Source of the DNA: Luidia sarsii | Lineage: Eukaryota; Echinodermata; Asteroidea; Paxillosida; Luidiidae | Assembly (NCBI GenBank): GCA_949987565.1 | Contig: OX465107.1 | Coordinates: forward strand, 12,911,413-12,975,412 | Length of the DNA: 64,000 nucleotides | Reading direction: 5' to 3' | In this document: in pieces, positions 54,806 through 64,000 of the stretch | Layout: the number at the start of each line of letters is the position of its first letter | How positions within the stretch are numbered: position 1 is the first letter of the stretch | Translations under genes and position numbers: made by a program | Notes under the pieces: model-generated | The model's input: only the letters and a program-made list of their open reading frames with translations | Told to the model about the DNA's origin: nothing | Databases searched by the model: none

Positions 54806-56450
54806 ACCCAATTGCCGTGTGTGTTGTCTGATATTTTTCATTTTTACATGCACGTCTTGCTCTCTAAAAACTTTGAATTACCCCCAAGGAGCAAATCATG
54901 ACTCACTTCCCCACAGAAAATGTTAGCCTGCCGGCAGTTGTAAAAATACAAAAAATACATGGCAGCAATTTGGGGCCACAGCATACTGTCATGTAGGAGC
55001 ATTGGGAGTGTTCGTCCGCATGACAAGTTTATTTTAAGAGAAGTTAGTGCTTCATTTTCAGAGTTTTCAGACACAAAAATCGTGAAAGTTGTACTGCAGA
55101 CAGATTTGGAAGGTCATTACTCCCAATTTTTTGATGTCTGTGGGTGGCTTCACTGTGAACCTTTTTGTAGAGTCTTGCCTTTCTGGGCAACGTATTATGA
55201 ACATCTCTTGAGTTTCTTGTGCTCTGTTAAGTGGGCTTTTTATTTTGTACAAGTTTCTGGGGGATCACTTACCCCACACATATTTGGGCCCAGTGCAAAA
55301 TCCTGTGTCGCCATCCTTGTGCACCGTGTGGTAAATCCAAGCCAATTACTCCCTCATGGGAAGGGTACCCGGCTATTGTGCAATGCTATGGCCTGTTTGA
55401 ATTTCACTCTATTGAATGGTATTGGAAGGGGGAATACTTTATACATTTTCATAATGGTTTCACAGCTCTTTGCTGAAGTGCTTCAACACCAAAGAAGTGA
55501 CACAATACACAGATGATTTTTTTTGTCAAGTTTGTTCACTTGAGTTGTTGCATATTTTTTGTTTGTTTTTAATTCATACAACGAAGGCACATTTAATACG
55601 GTAATCTGCTTTTTTGTGTGTTTTTTGTTTCATTTTAACAACGTCCGACTTGTGTTAGGTACATTTTTAAACAAGCACAAAGGTACTCTTCAGGATGGGA
55701 TCACTATGACAGCAGGCTACAGGTGACACTCAGTACGTAGTACGCTAGTTAGTCTGTTCAGTCTGTGGAAGTCCAAACCCATGGGAAAATGTTGTCTACG
55801 TTCTATTCATCAGTACAAAAACCATGTGATTACGTAAAATGATACAACAAAACCTCAGCCATGTCTTGGTATAACAGACATTCACATAGGCTGTTGGTAG
55901 GTCTACATGTTTGTTGATGTCCTGTTTTTGTTTTTTTGGGGTATAGTCTGGTACCCGTCATGGAGGGGATACCGAAGTAAAGTTTGGGGCATTACTACTG
56001 CAAGTTCATCGTGGCATGCAGGGGAACCAATCCAAGATGGCTACCCCCACTTCATGCAGTGCCTTCCAATTATGTGCACATACATGTAGGGGCAACAGAA
56101 CAGTTATCCGATGTGTTAGGCATGCTGAGAATGGGATTTTGCATTTACAAAACATCACTTCTTGGTAGTTTCTCCTTAGAAAGTTGGTTTTAGCTCACAG
56201 TGACAGTGTTTAACTTAAGATACCAGATGTAGTTTAGAAAATACCTGGTATAGGAGAAATTGATGGGTGTAATATAGTTTTTGTTTGTTTTTACACAGTC
56301 ATCGGATAATTATTAGCCTCACCATCCACTATGCAAGCTGCTTAGAGGGAACTGGGAAGTAAGTTTCAAGGCGAAAAATCGGCACCAGCATATATAGAAA
56401 AGTCTTCCTTAGCTTTTGTATCGGAATAACAGAAATGGAACTGGAGATAT
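54806..56450. other. Intergenic
   Basis: A 185-codon open frame (54959-55516, +) exists but its composition (many Phe, Cys, Leu, Trp) and lack of any motif do not support a gene. Nothing else seen. Confidence 0.5.
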
Positions 56451-56479
56451 ACCTGTCCCTCTGAAATAGCCTCCGTAGT

Positions 56480-57940
56480 CCTGTCCACCCACCCCTGGCC
56501 TAGAAGCCCCTCCACTGGCCTAGAATCCCCTCTCCCTGGCCTAGAATCCCCTCCCCGGCCTAGAAGTCCCTCTTCCTGGCCTAGAAGCCCCTCCCCGGCT
56601 TAGAAGTCCCTCTCCCTGGCCTAGAAGCCCCTCTCCCCGGCCTAGAATCCCCTCCACGGCCTAGAATCCCCTCCCCTGGTCTAGAAGCCCCTCTCCCTGG
56701 CCTAGAAGTCCCTCACCCTGGCCTAGAAGCCCCTCTCCCTGGCCTAGAATCCCCTCTCCCTGGCCTAGAAGCCCCTCCCCTTGCCTTAGAAGCCCCTCCC
56801 CTGGCCTAGAAGCCCCTCCCCTGGCCTAGAATCCCGTCTCCCTGGCCTAGAATCCCGTCTCCCTGGCCTAGAAGCCCGTCTCCCTGGCCTAGAAGCCCCT
56901 CTCCCTGGCCTAGAAGCCACTCTCCCTGGCCTAGAAGCCACTCTCCCTGACCTAGAAGCCCCTCTCCCTGGCCTAGAATCCCCTCTCCCTGGCCTAGAAT
57001 ACCCTCTCCTTGGCCTAGAAGCCCCTCTCCTTGGCCTAGAAGCCCCTACCCTGGCCTAGAAGCCCCTCTCCCTGGCTTAGAAGCCCCTCCACTGGCCCAG
57101 AAGCCACTCTCCCTGGCCTAGAAGACCCTCACCCTGGCCTAGAAGTCCCTCTCCCTGGCCTAGATCCCCTCTCCCTGGCCTAGAATCCCCTCTCCCTGGC
57201 CTAGAATAGCCTCTCCCTGGCCTAGAAGCAACTCCCCCTGGCCTAGAAGCCCCTCCACTGGCCTAGAAGCCCCTCCACTGGCCTATAATCCCCTCCACTG
57301 GCCTAGAAGTCACTCTCCCTGGCCTAGAAGCCCCTCTCCCTAGCCTAGAAGCCCCTCAACTGGCCTAGAAGCCCCTGGCCCTCTCCCTGGCCTAGAATTC
57401 CCTTTCCCTGGCCTAGAATCCAATCTCCCTGGCCTAGAAGCCCCTCCCCTTGGCCTAGAATCCTCTCTCCCTGGCCTAGAAGCCCCTCTCCCTGGCCTAG
57501 AATCCAATCTCCCTGGCCTAGAAGCCCCTCCACTGGCCTAGGAGCCCCTCCACTGGCATAGAAGCCCCTCCATTGGCCTAGAAGCCCCTCCCTGGCCTAG
57601 AATCACCTCCACTGGCCTAGAAGCCCCTCTCCCTGGCCTGGAAGCCACTCCCCTTGGCCTAGAATCCCCTCTCCCTGGCCTAGAATCCCTCTCCCTAGCC
57701 TAGAAGCCCCTCTCCCTGGCCTAGAATCCCCTCTCCCTGGCCTAGAAGCCCCTCCACTGGCCTAGAAGCCCCTCTCCCTGGCCTAGAAGCCCCTCTCCCT
57801 GGCCTAGACGCCCCTCCACTGGTCTAGAAGCCCCTCCACTGGTCTAGAAGCCCCTCCACTGCCTAGAAGCCCCTCTCCCTGACCTGGAATCCCCTCCACT
57901 GGTCTAGTCCCTCCCCTTGGCCTAGAAGCCCATCCCCTCA
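56480..57940 (+). repeat. 1.45 kb minisatellite of 18-22 bp units
   Basis: About 70 copies of CCTGGCCTAGAAGCCCCTCTC with AAG/AAT and CTCC/CCACT variants. The - strand frame of Gly-Leu-Gln repeats is an artefact of the 21-bp (7-codon) unit. Confidence 0.96.
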
Positions 57941-60900
57941 CAATTGAAGAAGTCATCCTGAGTTTTACAAATCTCACACTCTACACAATTCAAGGTCATG
58001 TGATGTCATTATGGGGGACTCTCATTGGCTAGGCTGGACACAGAGCAGAACCAATCACAGGGGATTTTTTTCTGTTCTTTTTTTACCCTCTTTGGTGAAA
58101 TATCTCCAGCAACAGACTGAGACTAAACACACTCCCTGGACCACAACCCTAAACCTCTGGACACTTTGAACCAAACACCTGCATTTTGTACTTTTTCATG
58201 TTTTATCTGTTTTGTTTTTGTTTTATTTAAATATATACACAAGCTGGCATTTGTTTAAAACAATACCAGATGCTCGTTCAGTTAATTTTTTTAATTAATC
58301 TGTACAGACATGTACATTGTACACAACATGCAATATATGAAAATAGGTCAAATTAAGTAATAAAAATAGTTTCACAATTTTCCTGGATTTTGTCAGAATT
58401 GTGTATTACTTAATTTTTTTTTATAAAAAGCAGCTTTTTTTGAAAAAGTAATGCCCACAATGGTTTACTTTTTAAGAAAAAAAATACTTCTATACAAGTA
58501 TATATGATTTTTTCCCCCATGAATGTTTCATGAAAGTGTATGCACAGGTGGATTGTATGGAAAAACAAATTTTTAAGTTTAAAAATTGTTATCACTCTAG
58601 TGCCACCACTTGTTGGTTTGGGTGATGAGGTTGGGACAAATAGGAGGGAAGCATGAGAGTTTCACTGTACATAGAGGGGGCTCAAACCTTAACCAGTGGC
58701 CTGGGTGGCCAATTGGCCACCGATAATAGCCTCAGGCCATCTGGGACTGCAAGGGCCAGTGGCCTGGCTGGCTGGTCATTCAATCAACAAATAATCAGGG
58801 AAAAAAAGCCTACTCTTCGGTAGGGAAAGATCCAAAGCTGTTTGTAATATTCTGGAAGACCATATTCTGGAAGACCAAAATTGGCTGCCGAAATTGGCTA
58901 CCGAAATTGGCTGCCGAAATTGGCTGCCGAAATTGGCTGCCGAAATTGGCTGCCGAAATTGGCTGCCAAATTTGGCCTGTAAATTTGGCTGTCATAGCAT
59001 TTGCTCCGGTTACCGAACTATCCCGACCTGCTCATGGCATGTAACATACTGTAGTTTCCCTTAGTTCACTCTCTCTCCTTCTCCACTGTCCAAACCCCAT
59101 GAAATGCAATCAGTCTGACATTTTGGAGCAACCAAACATATCTTCAATTCATCGCACATTTTTTCCTTGATTTATACAAAACATACCCAAAAAAAATAAA
59201 AACAAAAATAGAACAAGAACTTCCATGGGCTATACTTTTTGTTTAGAAATCACTAACCCATCAGGTTTTCCCAAAAGGGAGCTAAGTTGAAGAGGTGTAC
59301 ATTCACACAACGGTAATTGTACCTTTTTTTCTTTCTTTCTTTTCAAGTCCAGCTGCTATATATGTGTTTGCTCTAGAGGGAAGGGCAGTTAGCAGTCCCA
59401 TCATCAGTTGCCATTGACTAAAAATTATCTTAGTTTTCTTCTTTGCTTTCAAAAATATGACCTAAAAATATAAACAGACAATATTTAGGTAGCACAAAAT
59501 GTTGGTGTTTCCATTTGAAATTGACACATACACAGATATCTGAAAAATTCAGCAGGTTCCAGTTGAAAAACATCCATAGTTTGCAGCATTTTTGAAGCAA
59601 GATCACATTTCCTTTCATTTTCATCACAAGACAGGTTTTATTTAAAGTGATTCTGCATTGTCTACAAAAAACGGAACCACGTACAGTCATCCGGCAATAT
59701 TTCCTTTCTTTCACATAATCACTCCCCCCCAAAAAAAATATAAAAAAAAGCTAACTACTCTGAAGAGTACAAGCAAGCGAGAATGAAAGATATAACCATT
59801 TCATTAGAACATGACATGATTTTCATGACCAATCTTTTGAATATGCGATATAATATTTTTAATTTTTTTTTATGTTTTCTCTCATAAAAAGCACAAAAAA
59901 GCTATGATTACAACTTAAAAACAGCAGCTCAGTGAGTAAAAAGGTAGTTTGGTTCCTATGTACACAGCTCATAACCGGCTTCACCAAGTGTTTAGTTTTA
60001 TTTATAAGTTTAGCGAGCAACGGTAAATATTTCAGAATTATTCACAATGTCTTCTCTTCCATGTACCTGAAAAAAATTCAAAACGTTCTCATATTACACA
60101 GCAGCTAAAAACAAACTAAAGGATAATTTTAATAGTAAGGTAAAAAAACAAAACAATCTGCAGCCTTAGAAAAATTCCAAAATAAACTGATTGCATTAAA
60201 TATGATTTTTTTTTTCCCCCAAACCTCAGTGCTTTCCAAACCGATTGTATTCATGAAATGATGACATGGTATATTAGTTTTCTTTCTCCATTACTCCCAA
60301 GGAAAATTCTTTTCTTTGCTATATTTTCCCTGTGACAGAAAAAAACTGAATGCTTGAACACTTTTTGGAGTATAAGTGGTAGGAAGAGCCACCTCACCTA
60401 CGGTTGCTCGACAGAGAATGAAGTAGAATTGACAACTTGGCATTCTTAAAAAGATGCTTAGGAACGGTGTTACATAATAGAGCATGCATGGGAATTCGCA
60501 CTGCACCTCTCTTGCGATAACGAAAAGAAAAGCCACTTTTTAAGGGCTGTGGTTGCTCCAAAATCTTACTTGTGATTTGTGGCTAGTTCACACGAATCTC
60601 AAGCCACGACCCTTGATTCCGGATAATATATGTATCTCATTGATTTCAAAGATTTCTAAAATCAGGTCTCTGGGATTATATTTAGTTATCTGCCAGACCA
60701 GGTCTGTCAGTGAGAAATCACACTTTTTAAAAATATAGTTCATATCCAGCGATTTTCTTCTTTCTTTTTTTTTCTCTTTTTCTTTTTAGACGTAAAATAG
60801 ACGAGGTAGAAATATACTGTATGTCCCTGTCCCCCGCTCGCTATCTTAATTTGTCAGTTTAAGTTTTAAAAACATTTTTGTTCACTTCTCTTTGATACCA

Positions 60901-61270
60901 CTTTCCGAAAAAATAAAATGGAGCTGACGATAGGGTTTAATGTCTAACATCAAGATGCAAATATCATATGAAGGCATTTTACATCCCGTATTCACGTAAG
61001 AATTGGACATTTTATTTACAACATAATTTGGGCTAGATATTTGATATCTGGATAATTTCTCTATGCTTTTGGTGATATTTCCCTTTTTTCAGCTTGTTAT
61101 TGTAGGTCTGATAGAAAAGAAGAAGCCGCATTTACTTTAGAGCATTTACACATCAATGTAATTTTTTCAAGTGATGGATCCATTTTGGCCGCCAGAAAAT
61201 CTGTGATAGTGGCTTGGCTGGGTGGCTGCCCGACAAACACAGAGAACACCAAAATACCACGTCATGTCAT
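57941..61270. other. AT-rich stretch left of the - strand gene
   Basis: No long frame. Many T runs and TTTATT (AATAAA on the - strand, e.g. 58224, 59638) would fit a long 3' UTR of the right-hand gene, but this cannot be shown. A 13-bp repeat lies at 58877-58980. Confidence 0.4.
58877..58980 (+). repeat. 13-bp tandem repeat
   Basis: Seven to eight copies of AAATTGGCTGCCG. Confidence 0.93.
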
Positions 61271-61540
61271 GGGATCTATTTCATGAAAGGTAGGAATATT
61301 CCTATCTGGGACTTTCTATCATTCCTAAGTGCAGAAAACTCCTCACTAGTAAAGGAACATTCCTAACTTCCTATTTCATCAACCAAATTAGGAAGAATCT
61401 ATTCCTATCTTTGGACTGAGATTGGTCATAAATCAGGAAGTTTTTTAATCCTGTTAAGAATTTTTATTTGCAAATTCTTATTTAGAAACTTTTTTGTTGA
61501 GGAACACTCCTTAACACTTAAACAAAATGAAATAGAGCCC
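61271..61540 (+). mobile_element. MITE-like element with inverted ends
   Basis: Left end GGGATCTATTTCATGAAAGG, right end reversed GGGCTCTATTTCATTTTG. Imperfect internal repeats of TTCCTA/TAGGAA. 270 bp, noncoding. Confidence 0.72.
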
Positions 61541-61810
61541 AGGTGTGCCTTTCTCTGTTGTGTGGAGCAGACATTTGCAACAGACCTTTTTGTAATAATT
61601 GGCTATTGTTAGAGATAGGGGCAGAGAATAACCCTGGAACAAGACAGGTGGTTGACAGCTTTGTCTGTCTACCAACCCAACCATGCAGGGGAGACCCACT
61701 TGTATTGATCGGAAAATCTGAAGATAGTAAGTACAGTCCACCTGCAGTCCCTGCAACCAAAATGTTGGAAGCTCGGAATGTTATAACAATTTTTTTTTTT
61801 TTCATTTACC

Positions 61811-61841
<31 letters not shown>

Positions 61842-62782
61842 CAAAGCCACTCATCGCAGGTAATATTTTATGGCCTATGCATAATCGTGTGGCAACCGGA
61901 CTCATTGGTATAAAAAAATACATATTAAGATGTGTGAAAACCGCTGAAAAGCCTCTCATGTTGAGTGAGACGGTGAGCATCTCTTGACAACTCTACGGCA
62001 GAGGTTAATGGCGTGGACAGTTCCTCCGTTTCTCCATCGGTCTACTCTGCCGCCTTGTTCTGACGTTCGCTTATCGCAATGCTTGGCATCACGTACTCAG
62101 TCCTTAGTCCGGCAGTCTACCCAAATCAGCCGTGGTGGGATTTTCCGTGCACACGGAAGGACTGCAATCCAGTCTGTTTCTCTCTCGCCTCCTGTCAGGG
62201 GGGGCTGCTGGCCGTCTTCGTCAGGGTGCTCGCAGCGCCGTTGCAAGCTGGAAGCCAAAACAAGTTGGGAGAGATGTCAGTGTCAGCCCTCTTGATGTCA
62301 GTGGACTCCAGTGGCAGTATGAGGATGCCATGTTTGGTCTCACGTAAGGAGCCTTGGCAAAAGGCTTCAAAATGCCTGCCACACCTGGGCGGCTTTTGGA
62401 CATTCAGCACACACTGGTCAACACACGCCGATCCTTTGTCTACAAACACAGGGTAAAATGGCCCCACGGTATGGCAGCTCTTCAAAAGGCCTGGATGGAT
62501 GTGTTTCAATCGGCTTCATTAATCCTAACCGTACCCGAACCTTGACCGTGTTTGATTTCTGCAGTGTTAGGGCTATCCAAAAATCTAGCACCTAGTGTCT
62601 GAGGGACTGGAATAGACTTGAATGGAGCTTGGAAGGCCAGGGAAATATTTTACATCCAACCTTGAGTTGAGAAATGAACAACAATTGAAATGGACTTAGA
62701 AGACTTTGTAGTGGTGCAATGGGTTGTGTCAAGACTAAAACTAGGCTTATTTTACTTACCTGGCACTGTTTGGTTAAAGCTG
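61541..62782. other. Sequence between the MITE and the - strand gene
   Basis: An A run (61811-61838) and moderately GC-rich sequence (62000-62480) with overlapping short frames on both strands. On the - strand TTTTGGCTTCCAG near 62250 could be an acceptor for the donor at 62759, making this a 3' UTR exon. Unproven. Confidence 0.35.
62754..62763 (-). promoter_or_regulatory. Consensus 5' splice site just after the stop
   Basis: On the - strand the sequence reads CCAG/GTAAGT, with the exon ending at 62760, 23 nt past the stop codon of the Ser/Pro-rich frame. It suggests a 3' UTR intron, or an isoform ending further left. Acceptor partner unknown. Confidence 0.45.
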
Positions 62783-64000
62783 TCATTTATTCAACTGGAT
62801 CGGCGGAGAGGAGGGATTGGCAGGCTTCTCGTCCGGATTTGCGGAATCACCTCTGGATTCCGAGGCTTCCGAAGCTGCGTCGTTGTGGACTCTGTCGGGG
62901 CCACCTGTCGCCGAGTCCCTGGACATCTCCGGGTGGTGCACGGCCATGGGACTCGCCCTCTGCGAGGCATCTCTCAGCGTGGGGCTAGTTCTGTGCATTC
63001 CCGAGGACGCCCGAGCGCTGTGAGTGAGGTCCTGCCTCGGGCTGGTCCTCAGCGGAGACGGCGGCGGGGCTTCGTGGGGACTTGGCGGCTGGGCCTTGGC
63101 CGGGCCAGCTACGGTGCTAGTGTGGGTGCTGTCCCTGAGCTGCAAGCTCTTGGAGGAGATGGCCCAGGACGTCCTGCCGATGCTGCCGCTGCTGGTGGAG
63201 CTTGGGGAGAAGGAGGCACTCTGGGCTCCGGCCGCCAGGTTGGCATCCAGAAGCCGGGCCTGCCTCTCCGACTCATGCCAGCGCAGCTCCCTCTCACTCG
63301 GCTGGTAGAAGTCACTCTCCTGGGGCGTGTCTGGGGGCTCTATCTTGATGTGCACCTGCTGAGGGGACCTGCGGGGGGATGGATGGGGCGACCTGAGAGG
63401 CGAGAGCTCCTTCCTGGAGGAGTGGTCTCTGGAGGGATCCGAGGCTCCGTGCCTCGGCCGTGGCCTGGAGGGCTCGTGGATGTTTGGTGAGCCCCTGCTG
63501 GGTGAGCCTGTCTGGCAAATTGGGGAGCACACGCCGGCGCTAAAGGAGTCCGCGCCGAGGAACTCTCGGCAAGGGGAGCCCTTGGTTTCCGTCGGGGACG
63601 CGAGAACCGGCATGGGGAGAGGGAATGGTGAGAGTACGGGGACAGTCTTGGACGTCACTAGCATTTGAGGTACTGGAATGGTAGGCCTGACGGATATAGT
63701 GCCGCCTTGGTAGCTGAGGGACTGCGGCTGGGTGTTTGCCGGAGACGCGATGATCCCCGGTGGGGGTCGGGTCAGCTCCGTGGTTGGGTAAGGAGTCACT
63801 TTGGTGCTCTTCGGCGAGGCCGACGTGCTGCTGGACAGGACGATGCTTGGGATGGTGGTGGGCAGCTTAGGGCTGGAGGAGTTCTCCGGGTGGGCCTTGG
63901 CCAGCGACAGGGATTGCGGACCAGTCAGCGGACGCATGCTTGTCGGGACCTTGCTCGGCGAGACCGGCGCCTGGGAGCTCTTGGTGGAGGTCATGGCTGT
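62783..64000 (-). CDS. C-terminal part of a Ser/Pro-rich, probably nuclear protein (partial)
   Basis: The frame is open from the right window edge to TGA at 62785-62783, about 405 residues. The first Met (63994-63992) need not be the start, because the frame stays open upstream of it. The protein is rich in Ser, Pro, Thr and Ala with many SP/TP sites. A more ordered, charged part centres on VHIKIEPPDTPQESDFY and QPSERELRWHESERQARLLD; IKIE fits the SUMO consensus psi-K-x-E. GC-rich codons contrast with the AT-rich DNA to the left. No transmembrane or catalytic motif is visible. The SUMO site and low complexity suggest a transcriptional regulator, but I do not recognise the family. It points towards the ErbB gene, so the two are convergent. 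Confidence 0.72.
   Translation of the reverse strand, partial: TAMTSTKSSQAPVSPSKVPTSMRPLTGPQSLSLAKAHPENSSSPKLPTTIPSIVLSSSTSASPKSTKVTPYPTTELTRPPPGIIASPANTQPQSLSYQGGTISVRPTIPVPQMLVTSKTVPVLSPFPLPMPVLASPTETKGSPCREFLGADSFSAGVCSPICQTGSPSRGSPNIHEPSRPRPRHGASDPSRDHSSRKELSPLRSPHPSPRRSPQQVHIKIEPPDTPQESDFYQPSERELRWHESERQARLLDANLAAGAQSASFSPSSTSSGSIGRTSWAISSKSLQLRDSTHTSTVAGPAKAQPPSPHEAPPPSPLRTSPRQDLTHSARASSGMHRTSPTLRDASQRASPMAVHHPEMSRDSATGGPDRVHNDAASEASESRGDSANPDEKPANPSSPPIQLNK

Noticed and set aside
54959..55516. 185-codon + strand frame
   Set aside because: No motif, odd composition (Phe, Cys, Leu, Trp) and no nearby signals; expected by chance in 64 kb, though not excluded.
57345..57533. Gly-Gln-Leu repeat protein on the - strand
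   Set aside because: Frame created by 21-bp minisatellite units; interrupted elsewhere in the array.
62079..62456. 125-codon + strand frame, with a competing - strand frame
   Set aside because: Overlapping frames of similar length on both strands, no domain; more likely UTR or intergenic sequence.

Overview
The window is animal nuclear DNA. One long intron-rich gene for an ErbB/EGFR-family receptor tyrosine kinase fills about two thirds of it on the + strand (617-42380). I joined 29 coding exons (617-706 to 41833-42380) using only GT-AG boundaries and matching phases. They give one uninterrupted frame of about 1510 residues ending in a TAA-stopped tail exon. The signal-peptide exon lies left of the window. 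A single ErbB gene with an enlarged invertebrate-type ectodomain, many short fold-back repeats, tRNA-derived repeats and motifs such as GTAGGCCTA and ACATGTAC suggest a marine deuterostome invertebrate, perhaps an echinoderm. The species call is inference.

Layout: 1-616 end of intron 1; 617-8110 L1 domain, furin-like domain II and start of L2; 8814-11054 rest of L2, with two alternative versions of its last exon (9919-10130 and 10858-11054); 11055-20236 a 9.2 kb intron; 20237-29390 cysteine-rich domain IV plus about 210 extra cysteine-rich residues; 30112-31087 transmembrane and juxtamembrane segments; 31971-36787 kinase domain; 37867-42380 C-terminal tail with tyrosine docking motifs; 42381 to about 45.1 or 48.5 kb likely 3' UTR. 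From 48.6 to 62.7 kb no convincing gene is seen. That stretch holds tRNA-like duplications, a 12-copy tRNA-derived tandem array, a CpG-rich 74-80 bp repeat, a 1.45 kb minisatellite and MITE-like elements. At the right edge (62783-64000, - strand) is the C-terminal part of a Ser/Pro-rich, probably nuclear protein that I do not recognise.

The most notable observation is the pair of L2 exons. Both have the same entry phase (2), the same exit phase (1) and nearly identical donor contexts, and both encode the C-terminal half of the ligand-binding L2 domain with about one-third identity. Including both or neither breaks the frame, so the phases themselves impose mutually exclusive use. The receptor would then exist in two forms differing in the ligand-contact domain. 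Other points are loss of the activation-loop tyrosine (Phe), a juxtamembrane segment without the vertebrate basic helix and with a 39-nt symmetric microexon, and several intronic repeat families including two MITEs with TTAA target sites.
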